Of a stretch of 24,411 bases of DNA, positions 8,288-16,631 are shown in pieces. Made by a program: the position numbers and the translations under genes. The notes beneath the pieces are model-generated. The model worked only from the letters and a program-made list of their open reading frames with translations, was not told where the DNA came from and made no database searches. The number at the start of each line of letters is the position of its first letter. Position 1 is the first letter of the stretch. This stretch comes from Acidobacteriota bacterium (GTDB taxonomy: Bacteria; Acidobacteriota; Terriglobia; Terriglobales; Acidobacteriaceae): positions 1-24,411 of the forward strand of contig JAKCDN010000005.1 of the NCBI GenBank assembly GCA_021841795.1, read 5' to 3'.

Positions 8288-9880
8288 TCAGTCCAGGCTG
8301 CCGCTGCGCTTGCGAAACACGATCCGCAGCTCCCGGCGCCAGTGCTCGCTCAGCCCCAGCAGCTCCCATTCGATCTCCGGCGACAGGTAGCGCAGCACCG
8401 GTTCGTTGGCCGGATGAATGCGCAGCGCCGGCGCAGCCAGCAACAGCCGCGGCGGCAAAGCCGCAATCGCCTCGCCCGGAAAATATCCGCCCCGGCTGAA
8501 GGCCGAAGCCTCCGCGTTCAGCGCCCGCACCCGCATCCAGTAGTCCAGCGCCTGCAGCGGAAGGTGCAGGTCTTCGTTCGCCTTCAGCTCCATCACCGTC
8601 AGCCGCCCGCTGCGGTCCAGCGTCAGCAGATCCAGCATCCCGCGGTCGCCGCTTGAAAACGCCGGCACCTGGTTGTAAACCGCATCCCCGCGCAGCTCCG
8701 GAAGCAGCTCCGGCAGCGCCGCGCGCAGGCGCGACTCCAGCCAGCGCTCCGGCGCCATGCGGAAAAGCGGGTCGGTGTGCGACCCATCGGCATGCCGGCG
8801 CTGAAACAGCTCGCGCAGCGCCTCGCGGCACGCCGCCTCGTTCTCGCCCGTCAGCGGCGTCGCGCTCCCGCCCGCGCCAAACATCACCTCGTCCTGCCGC
8901 GCAAACGTGTCCGCAAGCGCCCCGTGGCGCACCCAGGCAAACTCCAGCCCGTGCAGCAGCAGCCCCACCTCGGTGGCCGAGTGCGGACGGACCTCGATGC
9001 GGCTGCGCGCGGCATCGGGAGCCAGCTCCAGAATCCGCTCCAGCCCGCCCTTGCAGCGCTCCAGCGCCGCCGCCCCTGAAAATGCGTGCACCAGGCGCGG
9101 CTCCAGGTTCCCGATGTCGCGAAAATCGATCGGCGCCAGCTCTTCGCTGCGCTCGTCCAGCGCCAGCAGCTCGAACCGCGCGGCCGCGTGGTTCAGCCAG
9201 GCCATCCGCTCCGCCGTCACCCGCCACGCATCCGCCGGAACCACGACCTTCAGGCCGCCATAGTGGCGGCGCGCATCCCCTTGCCGGCGGCAGTAGTCCA
9301 GCCACAGTATCCCCAGCGTCAGCACCCCGTCGATGGCCGCTGCCGACTCGCCCTCACCCACGCCGATCACCGCGTCCGCGCCCGACCCCTGCAGCAGGCG
9401 TCCGCGCACGTAGGCGGGCCCGAAGCTGTGCTCCAGGTCCATCGCCGTGCGCAATCCCTCGACCTTGCTCCCGATAAAATGCCGTACCAGCGCCCGCTCC
9501 AGCACCCGCTGGTAGTTGCGCCGCGCCGTGTCGCGCGTAGTGGGCGCGCGCCGGTCGCTCGTTGACGCCAGCTCCAGAACCTGCGGCCGCGGCGCGCCCA
9601 TCGTTCGCGTCGTCAGGCGCAGCGACTCCGCCCGCGCTTTCGCCTCCACCACGGTCCTGACCAGGTTGCGCTCTTCGCTCCACAGTTGCAGCAGGCAGCG
9701 CCCGTGCGCTTCCTCCACCGTGCAGCGCGCCGTCCGCAGGTCGAACAGCACCCGCCCGTCCTCCAGGACCGCCGCCGCCGGATGCGCGGCTAGAAACGAT
9801 GCAATCGTCTTCACCAGCTCCGCCGGCAATGCCCCCGCGGCGCTCGCTCCCGATCGGTCTTTCGAGGCCCCGCCGCGCAT
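8288..9880 (-). CDS. Uncharacterised protein with C-terminal PD-(D/E)XK-like nuclease motif
   Basis: A protein of 530 residues; I do not recognise a named family for the whole chain. The N-terminal 400 residues are mixed alpha/beta without familiar motifs. At about 408-450 the sequence reads SGDRGMLDLLTLDRSGRLTV, then MELKANEDLHLPLQALDYW. D417 and E431-x-K433 sit on adjacent predicted strands, followed by a helix with Gln, which is the layout of the PD-(D/E)XK nuclease fold as in NucS/DUF91 proteins. The ATG at 9880 is preferred because AGAGGA lies 6 nt upstream; longer in-frame starts would run into the DinB-like gene. Its start is 10 bp after that gene's stop, with the ribosome site overlapping the stop, so they are co-transcribed. 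A DNA repair or restriction role is possible but unproved. Confidence 0.78.
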   Translation of the reverse strand: MRGGASKDRSGASAAGALPAELVKTIASFLAAHPAAAVLEDGRVLFDLRTARCTVEEAHGRCLLQLWSEERNLVRTVVEAKARAESLRLTTRTMGAPRPQVLELASTSDRRAPTTRDTARRNYQRVLERALVRHFIGSKVEGLRTAMDLEHSFGPAYVRGRLLQGSGADAVIGVGEGESAAAIDGVLTLGILWLDYCRRQGDARRHYGGLKVVVPADAWRVTAERMAWLNHAAARFELLALDERSEELAPIDFRDIGNLEPRLVHAFSGAAALERCKGGLERILELAPDAARSRIEVRPHSATEVGLLLHGLEFAWVRHGALADTFARQDEVMFGAGGSATPLTGENEAACREALRELFQRRHADGSHTDPLFRMAPERWLESRLRAALPELLPELRGDAVYNQVPAFSSGDRGMLDLLTLDRSGRLTVMELKANEDLHLPLQALDYWMRVRALNAEASAFSRGGYFPGEAIAALPPRLLLAAPALRIHPANEPVLRYLSPEIEWELLGLSEHWRRELRIVFRKRSGSLD

Positions 9881-9890
9881 CACGATCCTC

Positions 9891-10421
9891 TTACCACCCC
9901 ATGCGCTCCCGCAGTCTGGTAATGTGCGCAACATGGTGCAACGAGTGCCACGCGTAGATCGCAAGCGTCGTCCCTAGATCGGAGCGGCCCCGCTCCGGAT
10001 GCACCATGCCCCGGGAAAAATCGGCTTCGCTCATCGTCCCCAGCAAACCCACCCACCGCGCATGCTGCGCGTCCAGAAACAACAGCGAGCCTTCCACCGG
10101 CAGCTTCGAGTCCGGCAGCCGCGCCCACGCCGACTCATCGTACGGCTTGATCGTCGGCCAGTCCTCGGTCAACGCCAGCTTGAAGCGAATATAGGAGTTC
10201 GCGTGACTGTCGGCCAGATGGTGCACCACCTGGCGAACCGTCCAGCCGCCCTCGCGGTACGGCGTGTCCAGCTGCGCATCGCTCAGGCCGGCCACGGCGG
10301 CACGAAGCCGCTCGGGCAGCCGCCGCAGCGTCTCAATCTGCTGCGCGCGCGCCTCTGGCCCGCCTGCCTCCGCCGGCCTGAAAGGGCCGATGGGATAGCG
10401 AAGTAGATCCTGATCCGTCAT
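9891..10421 (-). CDS. DinB/YfiT-like putative metal-dependent hydrolase or thiol transferase
   Basis: A predicted cytoplasmic four-helix-bundle protein of 176 residues in the DinB_2 superfamily. The YfiT/BstA subgroup is indicated by the N-terminal DLLRYPIGPF, by GGWTVRQVVHHLADSHANSY and by the C-terminal YAWHSLHHVAHITRLRERMGW. The histidines in these two segments are the expected three-His metal site. Family members include bacillithiol S-transferases and mycothiol-dependent enzymes; the thiol used in this lineage is unknown, so the reaction is not assigned. The ATG at 10421 is preferred over an upstream in-frame start at 10463 because the family begins just before the YPIGPF motif. No clear Shine-Dalgarno is present. 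The gene is followed after 10 bp by the PD-(D/E)XK-like gene. Confidence 0.88.
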   Translation of the reverse strand: MTDQDLLRYPIGPFRPAEAGGPEARAQQIETLRRLPERLRAAVAGLSDAQLDTPYREGGWTVRQVVHHLADSHANSYIRFKLALTEDWPTIKPYDESAWARLPDSKLPVEGSLLFLDAQHARWVGLLGTMSEADFSRGMVHPERGRSDLGTTLAIYAWHSLHHVAHITRLRERMGW

Positions 10422-10505
10422 GGGAAAAACGTTAACACGTCGCGGCCGGCGCGCGATACGCACTCAGGAAGGTCAGCGCCCGCGCGGCTCTTCAGGCGGC
10501 GCTGG

Positions 10506-10694
10506 TTACACGTGGTGGTTGTGTTTGTGCTTATGCAACTTGGTGCGGTGCGCCTTGGCATGATGCTGTGCAACATGGTGCCGCCCCTGCCCGTGGTGCG
10601 GATTGTGGGAGCGGTGGTGATGATGAAAGCTGAATGCGAACGCCTGGCCCGTAAGCACTAGCGTCAGCAGCGCCGCTGCAAGCAGATTCCTCAT
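10506..10694 (-). CDS. Secreted histidine-rich peptide
   Basis: A small protein of 62 residues. Residues 1-20 form a classical signal peptide (MRNLLAAALLTLVLTGQAFA), with cleavage expected after AFA. The mature part of about 42 residues holds 17 histidines plus several Lys and Arg and no Cys, including HHHH, three HH pairs and the end LHKHKHNHHV. Such composition suggests binding of nickel, zinc or copper outside the cytoplasm, but no family is recognised. The start is supported by the signal peptide; the ribosome site (AGGA about 11 nt upstream) is weak. It is divergent from tldD and lies 84 bp before the DinB-like gene on the same strand. A long antisense reading frame over tldD runs in phase with it, but only this segment looks like protein. 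Confidence 0.72.
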   Translation of the reverse strand: MRNLLAAALLTLVLTGQAFAFSFHHHHRSHNPHHGQGRHHVAQHHAKAHRTKLHKHKHNHHV

Positions 10695-10805
10695 GGCTCG
10701 AATCCTAGCACGCGGCAAAATGCCCGCGGAAGCCCCATGCCCCGCCACGTACACTTCTGGGCAACTCGCTCTCCCGGCCTGCGCCCGGCGTACACTGGGG
10801 TTACG

Positions 10806-12260
10806 ATGACACAGCATGAGACTTCCCCTGATCTGGACCATCGGCGCTGGTTTTTTCAAAAATTCGGCCTCACCGAGCGGCTCCTTGAGCGCTGTCTCGG
10901 CGAGGCGTTGAGCGCGGGCGGCGACTACGCGGACCTCTACTTCGAGTCGGTGACCGCCACCGCGCTCGGCGTCGACGAGCAGATTGTGAAGTCCGCCAGC
11001 CAGGGAACCAGCGCCGGCTGCGGCATCCGCGTCCTCAGCGGCGAGCGCACCGGCTACGCCTACACAGACAACCTCAGCCCCGAGCGCCTGCTCCACGCCG
11101 CTCGCACCGCCGCCCTCATCGCCTCCGGCCCCGCAAAACAGCCCATCCAGGGATTCACCGAGACGCCCAACGCCAATCTCTACCCCGTTCCGCTCGGCGG
11201 TTACAGTCTTGACCTCGCCGCGCGCCTCGATCTCATCCTGCGCGCCGATCGCGCGGCGCGCGCCTGCGACCATCGCATCGTCCAGGTGCGGGCCAGCTAC
11301 GCCGAGGAGTTGCGGCGCATCCTCATTGCGGCCTCCGACGGCGCCTTTGCCAGCGATACCCAGCCCCTCTGCCGGCTGAACGTCTTCGTCATCGCCAGGG
11401 ACGGCGCCCTCACAACAAAAGGCTCCGCCGGCGGCGGCGGACGCGCCGGCCTGGAACAGTTCACCGCCGGCAAAAGTCCCGAGCACCTGGCCCGCGAAGC
11501 CGCGCGCGGCGCCGTCCTGCAGCTCGCCGCCGTCCCCGCCCCCGCCGGCGAGATGGAAGTGGTCCTCGGACCCGGATGGCCCGGAATCCTCCTGCACGAA
11601 GCCGTCGGGCACGGCCTCGAAGCCGATTTCAACCGCAAAGGCACCTCCGCCTTCTCCGGCTTGATCGGCCATGCCGTCGCCAGCCCCAAAGTCACCGTCG
11701 TCGACAATGGAACCATCGCCGGCCGGCGCGGCTCCCTCAACGTGGACGACGAGGGCTCCGCCACCCAGGAAACCGTGCTCATCGAGGGCGGCGTCCTGCG
11801 CGGCTACCTCTCCGACAAGCTCTCCGCGCGGCTCATGGGCATGCCCAACACCGGCTCCGGACGCCGTGAGAATTACCAGTCCATCCCCATGCCCCGCATG
11901 ACCAACACCTATATGCTGGCCGGCGACGACGCCCCCGAGGACATCCTGCGCAGCGTCCGGCGCGGCCTCTACGCCGTCAACTTCGGTGGCGGACAGGTCG
12001 ACATCACCAACGGAAAATTCGTCTTCTCCGCCAGCGAGGCCTACCTCATCGAAGACGGAAAAATCACCGCCCCCGTCCGCGACGCTACCCTCATCGGCAA
12101 CGGCCCCGAGGCGCTCAAATACGTCTCCATGGTCGGCAACGACCTCAAGCTCGACGAGGGCATCGGCACCTGCGGAAAAGACGGCCAGAGCGTTCCCGTC
12201 GGCGTCGGCATGCCCACCATCAAGCTCGACCGCATGACCGTAGGCGGAACCGGAAGCTAG
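10806..12260 (+). CDS. tldD: TldD family metalloprotease
   Basis: A protein of 484 residues of the TldD/PmbA zinc metalloprotease family. The zinc-binding motif HEAVGH is at 264-269 within GILLHEAVGHGLEADF, the form specific to the TldD (not PmbA/TldE) subunit. Further family segments are FSGLIGHAVASPKVTVVDNG, the glycine-rich NTGSGRRENYQSIPMPRMTN and the C-terminal GGQVDITNGKFVFSASEAY. TldD normally works with TldE to trim unfolded peptides, for example in microcin maturation or CcdA degradation. No tldE is adjacent in the window; the space downstream is occupied by an opposing membrane-protein gene. The ATG at 10806 is preceded by GGGG at 6 nt and fits the family; an in-frame ATG at 10737 would add a non-homologous 23 residues. 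Confidence 0.93.
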   Translation: MTQHETSPDLDHRRWFFQKFGLTERLLERCLGEALSAGGDYADLYFESVTATALGVDEQIVKSASQGTSAGCGIRVLSGERTGYAYTDNLSPERLLHAARTAALIASGPAKQPIQGFTETPNANLYPVPLGGYSLDLAARLDLILRADRAARACDHRIVQVRASYAEELRRILIAASDGAFASDTQPLCRLNVFVIARDGALTTKGSAGGGGRAGLEQFTAGKSPEHLAREAARGAVLQLAAVPAPAGEMEVVLGPGWPGILLHEAVGHGLEADFNRKGTSAFSGLIGHAVASPKVTVVDNGTIAGRRGSLNVDDEGSATQETVLIEGGVLRGYLSDKLSARLMGMPNTGSGRRENYQSIPMPRMTNTYMLAGDDAPEDILRSVRRGLYAVNFGGGQVDITNGKFVFSASEAYLIEDGKITAPVRDATLIGNGPEALKYVSMVGNDLKLDEGIGTCGKDGQSVPVGVGMPTIKLDRMTVGGTGS

Positions 12261-12405
12261 GCGTCTCTGAAGCGCGCAACCTGAACGCACCGGCGCCTGA
12301 GCGTAGTTTGGCCGGCTCTTGCGCCCAACAGAGTCGAAACATCTGCCCTGGTTCATCGCCGCATTGCAGATTCACCACGCCAGGCTGCTCTCACACCGGC
12401 AGACT

Positions 12406-13326
12406 CTATGTGTGCCGGTTGTACCCCTGCGGCCCGGACATGATCAACCCGCTCTTCTGCCGCCCGTGGATATACCAGCAGCACCAGCCGGTCTCGTGGA
12501 GCTTGCCGCTCGACTCAACCAGATCGGCATATTCAATGTTGCCGTAAAAGTAAATCTTCTCCTCCCACTCCTCTACCCGCCGCATCTGCTCGGCGTTCTC
12601 GCAGATTGACTTCATCTCCTCGCGGCCGAACGTCTTCAAGGTCACGGACTCGCCCGGCAGCAGGATGATGGGCGCAACCGGCGGGTGCGGATCGGACTTG
12701 AAGGCCGGCGCCGCCGGCAACTGGAACTCATCGGCAGCAATCGCAGTGCCCTCGGCCAGTGCCGTCACGCGCGCCGCGGAGCGGCCCCGGTTCATGGCCA
12801 CCGCCGAAAAACTGTTGGTCATCCCGGGCGTCGGTTCCGTGGTGACAAGAATCCACGGCCGCTCGGCTCGAACCTGGCTCTCAGCCAGCGCCAGTGCGGC
12901 CTGGGCCGCCTCCGCCGCGGCCTGGACCGCGACCTCCGCATAGCGCGTCTGCCGCTCGATCTTGCGCAACAGTGAGACCGCCAGCCACACACCCACATAT
13001 GCAATCAGCACCAGCAGCACAACCGCCAGCCATTTGATGCGGTCCTGCAGAGGCCACGGAGACGGCGCCGGCGCCGGCGTCGCAATCGAGATGCGAGGCG
13101 GCTGGTAATCGCACGGACCGCTGGCGCACGGCGGATTGGCCGCCATGCTCGAATCGGCCGGCGCGCTGAAGGGCGCAGGCCCCGGCGCGGTGGCCGCGGG
13201 CGCCGCCGGCGCCCCCGATGAGGAACCCGTGGACGAGGCTGGATTCTTCGCCTGAGCCAGGCAAATTGCCGTAGCAACCAGGAAAACCAGCAGCGCAGCG
13301 GCGGGGAACCGATGCTTTGTAGACAT
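12406..13326 (-). CDS. Uncharacterised secreted or membrane-anchored protein with Pro/Ala-rich linker
   Basis: A protein of 306 residues in no family I recognise. It begins with a signal peptide (AALLVFLVATAICLAQA, cleavage about residue 26). Next comes a low-complexity Ala/Pro/Ser linker (about 27-95) containing a small CASGPCDY loop. One transmembrane helix follows (WLAVVLLVLIAYVGVWLAV, about 97-120), then a charged and alanine-rich helix that could form a coiled coil. The C-terminal 150 residues are soluble and beta-rich, starting RPWILVTTEPTPGMTN and ending near WCCWYIHGRQ. The extra residues of a longer frame starting at 13380 do not look like protein. It is convergent with tldD and is probably transcribed alone. 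Confidence 0.75.
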   Translation of the reverse strand: MSTKHRFPAAALLVFLVATAICLAQAKNPASSTGSSSGAPAAPAATAPGPAPFSAPADSSMAANPPCASGPCDYQPPRISIATPAPAPSPWPLQDRIKWLAVVLLVLIAYVGVWLAVSLLRKIERQTRYAEVAVQAAAEAAQAALALAESQVRAERPWILVTTEPTPGMTNSFSAVAMNRGRSAARVTALAEGTAIAADEFQLPAAPAFKSDPHPPVAPIILLPGESVTLKTFGREEMKSICENAEQMRRVEEWEEKIYFYGNIEYADLVESSGKLHETGWCCWYIHGRQKSGLIMSGPQGYNRHT

Positions 13327-13684
13327 GGCGACACTGTAGCACAGCAAGGATTTGCGGCGGCGCGCAATTCTTCCCCGCATGACGTTTTCGCATCAGCCTG
13401 GGAACCCGCACCGGGATTCCCGAACCGCGGCCCCGCCGCAAATGCACGCCCGTCCATGCCGGTTCTGCATGAGAAAGAAGCCCGGCCGGCCGCGCATCGG
13501 CAGCCCGGATGGAAGCAATCTGCGCTCGGAAATTGGGCCGTCCCGATCCGGACTTGTCGCCGCAATCAGGCCCTTGAAGGCTGGCGCTCACTCTGCGCGC
13601 AACCTCTTGCTCTGCCCCGGGCTCGCGCGCTTTCCCTGCATCGCAACGGCTCGCGGACCACCGCGCCGCCGCCGTCATGCTCGA
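13327..13684. other. Intergenic stretch without recognisable gene
   Basis: This 358-bp gap lies between the leftward glycosyltransferase gene and the leftward membrane-protein gene. Reading frames through it have arginine- and glycine-rich translations typical of GC-rich non-coding frames. It must contain the membrane-protein promoter and perhaps the glycosyltransferase terminator, but I see no clear stem with a T-run and no ncRNA I can name. Confidence 0.5.
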
Positions 13685-15478
13685 TCACACGCCCACCGGA
13701 AACGGCTTCGGGCTCGACTCCTCGGTATCCGCGCCCGTGCGCCAGCGCTCGAACCGGCCCTGCAGCAGGCTCATCAGGCCGGTATACCAGTAACCGATCA
13801 CGAAAAGGATCAGGAACGGCGCCGTAAAGTAGTTGTGATTCGAAAAGGTGTAGATAATTGCCAGCAGAAAATAGAAACCCAGCAGAAGCTCGATCCACGG
13901 CGCCAGCTTCAGACGCTTGCGATACTTGGCGGCCTGCGACTTCTGCCCCTTCTTGGCCACGGCAAACTTCGGCGTGCGCACAAACGCGCTCTTGATGCCG
14001 AACAGCGCCTCCATGACCGCCTTCGTATTCGTCACCGTCAGGCCGATGCCCAGCGCCATCAGAAAAGGCAGGTAGTAGAGCGTCTTCTTCCAGTCGTTGG
14101 GAAACAGCTCGCGCTCGCTCATTACGTAAAAAACCGCTATCGAGAACGTGGACGCCGTGAACAGCGGCACGTCGATCAGCAGCATCTGGAACCATCCCTG
14201 GTAGAACCGGCAGATCATCGCCGGAATCAGGAACGCTGACATCACCACCATCAGCGGATAGCTGATATTGGCCGTCAGGTGATAGACGCTTTCGATCTTG
14301 TTGCGCAGAGACGTGTCGGAGCGGAAAACCTGTGGCAGAATCTTGATGCTCGTCTGGATGAGCCCCTTGGCCCAACGCGCCTGCTGAGTCTTGAAGGCGG
14401 TCATCTCAATCGGCAGCTCCGACGGGCACTCCACGTCCGGCAGATACTTGAACTTCCAGCCCGCCATCTGCGACCGGTAGCTCAGGTCCGTATCTTCGGT
14501 CAGCGTATCGTGCTGCCAGCCGCCGCCGTCCGTAATCGCCTGCCGCCGCCACATGCCCGCCGTCCCGTTGAAATTGAAGAACTCGCCGGAGCGGGCACGC
14601 GCCCCGTGCTCCAGCACAAAGTGCCCATCCAGCAGAATCGCCTCGATGCGGGTCAACATGCTGTAGTCCCGGTTCAAGTGCGTCCACCGCGTCTGCACCA
14701 TTCCGATCACCGGCTCGGCAAAGTGATGAATCACCTTCATCAGCCAGTCCGCTGGCGGCATGAAATCGGCGTCGAAGATGGCCACGAACTCGCCCTTCGC
14801 CACCTTCAGCCCCGCGTCCAGCGCTCCGGCCTTGAATCCGTGCCGATTGGTCCGGTGAATGTAGACGATCGGATGCCCCAGCGCCGCATAGCGGTCCACC
14901 ACCGACGAGGCAACCTCCCGGGTCTCGTCCGTGGAGTCGTCCAGCACCTGGATCTCAAGCTTTTCCCGCGGATACTCCATCGCGCAGATGGACTCCACCA
15001 GGCGCTCGATCACGAACTGTTCGTTGAAGATCGGCAGTTGCACCGTGACGTACGGCAACTCGGAAAAGTGCTGCGGCGGGTTCGGGTTGTAATTCTTCTT
15101 GTACTTGAAGTACTGGTAGCACATCGTGTAGCGGTGCACACCGTAGAAGGCCAGAAGGATCATCACTGCGAAATACGGCAAAAGCATCGAGGCGTCGAAC
15201 CAGTTCCACGGATGCGGCAGCCTCGCGAAGGGATCGTTCAGCAGTGTGTGGATAAAATGACGCAGGCCGGACTGCGGAGCGAAGGCAAAAAATGCAGCGA
15301 TCTCCCCCAACAGCCCCCCGAGCGGACTGGCAACAGCAGGCTGGGGAGTGAGGAGCGCGACGATCAGAGCGTTAGCCTCCGAACAAGGATACCGATCATT
15401 GTAAGCGATCCCGCCCTCCGGCCAGATCTCCGGCGCGCCAGCGAACCCGTGAACCCGAAGAGCGCTCCGCCGCCGCAT
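13685..15478 (-). CDS. Processive family 2 glycosyltransferase, cellulose-synthase/CslA-like
   Basis: An integral membrane GT2 enzyme. After a first membrane helix (FDASMLLPYFAVMILLAFYG) comes the catalytic domain with VQLPIFNE, IQVLDDSTDET, the metal-binding DAD of AIFDADFMPP, FNFNGTAGMWRR, the catalytic TEDTD and the processive-polymerase motif QQARW. At least four C-terminal membrane helices follow. This order matches bacterial cellulose-synthase-like and plant CslA (glucomannan mannosyltransferase) proteins, so a beta-linked polysaccharide made at the inner membrane is likely; the sugar is unknown. The coordinates run from the only upstream in-frame ATG (15478, 597 residues). The first 37 residues there look non-coding, and a promoter-like TACAAT (15398-15403) and GGAGG (15376-15380) point to a non-ATG start, CTG at 15367 (560 residues) or TTG at 15310. 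Confidence 0.92.
   Translation of the reverse strand: MRRRSALRVHGFAGAPEIWPEGGIAYNDRYPCSEANALIVALLTPQPAVASPLGGLLGEIAAFFAFAPQSGLRHFIHTLLNDPFARLPHPWNWFDASMLLPYFAVMILLAFYGVHRYTMCYQYFKYKKNYNPNPPQHFSELPYVTVQLPIFNEQFVIERLVESICAMEYPREKLEIQVLDDSTDETREVASSVVDRYAALGHPIVYIHRTNRHGFKAGALDAGLKVAKGEFVAIFDADFMPPADWLMKVIHHFAEPVIGMVQTRWTHLNRDYSMLTRIEAILLDGHFVLEHGARARSGEFFNFNGTAGMWRRQAITDGGGWQHDTLTEDTDLSYRSQMAGWKFKYLPDVECPSELPIEMTAFKTQQARWAKGLIQTSIKILPQVFRSDTSLRNKIESVYHLTANISYPLMVVMSAFLIPAMICRFYQGWFQMLLIDVPLFTASTFSIAVFYVMSERELFPNDWKKTLYYLPFLMALGIGLTVTNTKAVMEALFGIKSAFVRTPKFAVAKKGQKSQAAKYRKRLKLAPWIELLLGFYFLLAIIYTFSNHNYFTAPFLILFVIGYWYTGLMSLLQGRFERWRTGADTEESSPKPFPVGV
15376..15403 (-). promoter_or_regulatory. Candidate -10 box and ribosome site of the glycosyltransferase gene
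   Basis: On the minus strand, TACAAT (15403-15398) matches a sigma-70 -10 box at five of six positions. GGAGG (15380-15376) follows 17 nt later. The ribosome site sits 8 nt before an in-frame CTG (15367-15365). No clear -35 box is visible. If real, it moves the protein start well downstream of the first ATG. Confidence 0.4.
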
Positions 15479-15710
15479 CTCACCCAGCCGCCATGAGAGC
15501 GCCTGAAAAGTCACGAGAGCAGCCCGCCCACACCGGCTGCTGTAGCACCCGATCGGCGCCGCATCGCCGCGCACGCATCCGCATCCCGTCCATCCCGAAG
15601 CAGACAAAAAATCCCGGTTGGCTGCGAATCGCCTGTTGCTGTTTTCGCTGATTGATTGAGTATTGTTTGCCCCAAGTTTTCGAAGAGCGAACCCACTCCA
15701 TTAAAGTTGA

Positions 15711-15732
15711 TTAGCTTAGAATTGCAAGCTAA
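15711..15732 (+). promoter_or_regulatory. Inverted repeat at the MltR-like ribosome site
   Basis: TTAGCTT (15711-15717) and AAGCTAA (15726-15732) are perfect 7-bp arms around an 8-nt loop. The second arm runs into TAAGG, the only Shine-Dalgarno candidate for the gene starting at 15743. It could be a regulator binding site or an RNA hairpin that hides the ribosome site. Confidence 0.45.
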
Positions 15733-15742
15733 GGTTATGCAC

Positions 15743-16285
15743 ATGGTAAGCCACACGTCTTCTGGGGGACTAAAGCCTTATTTTGAGGAATTCCTGAGTG
15801 CGCTTAAGGTGTTGAATGGCGAGGATTCTGGACGAGGTGTTGTTCTGGCAGCGGTCGCTATGCTCGACGACATATTAAAAAAATGCATAAGGGCGTTTCT
15901 CATCGAGGGCGAGAGTGCCGAGCTGCTCTTGAATGGCCTCAATGCACCTCTTGGATCGCTGTCGGCACGAATTCTCTCGGCATATTCCCTCGGACTGTTA
16001 TCAAAAGCAGAATACGAAGAGTGCCGCCGGCTTCAAAAGGTCAGGAACCTGTTCGCCCACAGCGTACATATCTCCTTCTCAGACGACTCTGTAATTGATC
16101 TTTGCGGAAATCTTAACTTGTATGCCAAGCAAAACGACCACACCCGCAAACATCCGAGAGCAAAATTTGAGATTGCGGCGGTTGGAGTCATTCTTGTGCT
16201 GACAGCTCGGCAGGAAGTGATTGCGACTCGGCGATTGAAGTATTCAGAATGGCCGCTACAATCTCACTTGTCAGAGATGCAATAG
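15743..16285 (+). CDS. MltR-like (mannitol repressor family) protein
   Basis: A protein of 180 residues, mostly helical. The middle matches the MltR domain: LNGEDSGRGVVLAAVAMLDD, LLLNGLNAPLGSLSARILSA, and ECRRLQKVRNLFAHS with the conserved Arg-Asn-x-x-Ala-His. E. coli MltR represses the mannitol operon, but distant members such as this occur in mobile regions without mannitol genes, and no DNA-binding domain is evident. Here no sugar transport genes are near, so a mannitol role is doubtful. The ATG at 15743 is chosen because AAGG lies 8 nt upstream; an ATG at 15737 is too close to it, and a TTG at 15656 lacks a ribosome site. Its codon use is much less GC-biased than that of the genes to its left, marking the start of the accessory region. 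Confidence 0.75.
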   Translation: MVSHTSSGGLKPYFEEFLSALKVLNGEDSGRGVVLAAVAMLDDILKKCIRAFLIEGESAELLLNGLNAPLGSLSARILSAYSLGLLSKAEYEECRRLQKVRNLFAHSVHISFSDDSVIDLCGNLNLYAKQNDHTRKHPRAKFEIAAVGVILVLTARQEVIATRRLKYSEWPLQSHLSEMQ

Positions 16286-16311
16286 TCCAGAAAACTGGAG
16301 GCTGCATAACG

Positions 16312-16512
16312 ATGAAAAAGCTTCCAATTGCGATTGTCGTCGTGGGTGGAGCATTGACCGCTTTCGGTTTTACGGGGTTTGATGCGTTTATCGATGATGC
16401 CGCAGGGTTGAGCGGGTATGCCGGTTGGGACACGGCATCTCGAATCGAAGTCGTTAGAGGAATCGCGCTTTTCCTCTTTGGCATGTACCTGCTCAAGCGC
16501 GAACATCAATAG
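16312..16512 (+). CDS. Small two-helix membrane protein
   Basis: A protein of 66 residues not assigned to a family. Residues 4-22 (LPIAIVVVGGALTAFGFTG) and about 46-61 (EVVRGIALFLFGMYLL) are predicted membrane helices, separated by a polar loop with several Asp and Gly and followed by a basic KREHQ tail. The start at ATG 16312 follows KK-type signal logic (MKKLPI) and has GGAGG 10 nt upstream. It lies 26 bp after the MltR-like gene on the same strand and may share its transcript. Confidence 0.6.
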   Translation: MKKLPIAIVVVGGALTAFGFTGFDAFIDDAAGLSGYAGWDTASRIEVVRGIALFLFGMYLLKREHQ

Positions 16513-16631
16513 CTAAACCCCGTGTGTGCAATACGTGTAGATACCGCATTGTCCGCGTGCCCTGCGTTTTTCGTGGCGCCAAAGAAATTCAGTAACCTAA
16601 ATGTTTTCAATCGTACGAGATAGAATAGTCC

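Noticed and set aside
10737..12356. Long leftward open frame (hundreds of codons) antisense to tldD, in phase with the His-rich peptide
   Set aside because: It mirrors tldD codon bias, has the Gly/Ala/Glu/Asp-rich composition of antisense frames in GC-rich DNA, and tldD on the other strand has a clear family and zinc motif. Only the terminal 62 residues look real.
12395..12419. ACCGGCA/TGCCGGT inverted repeat between tldD and the membrane-protein gene as a shared terminator
   Set aside because: Arms are only 7 bp with an 11-nt loop, no T-run follows on either strand, and half of it lies inside the membrane-protein coding region.
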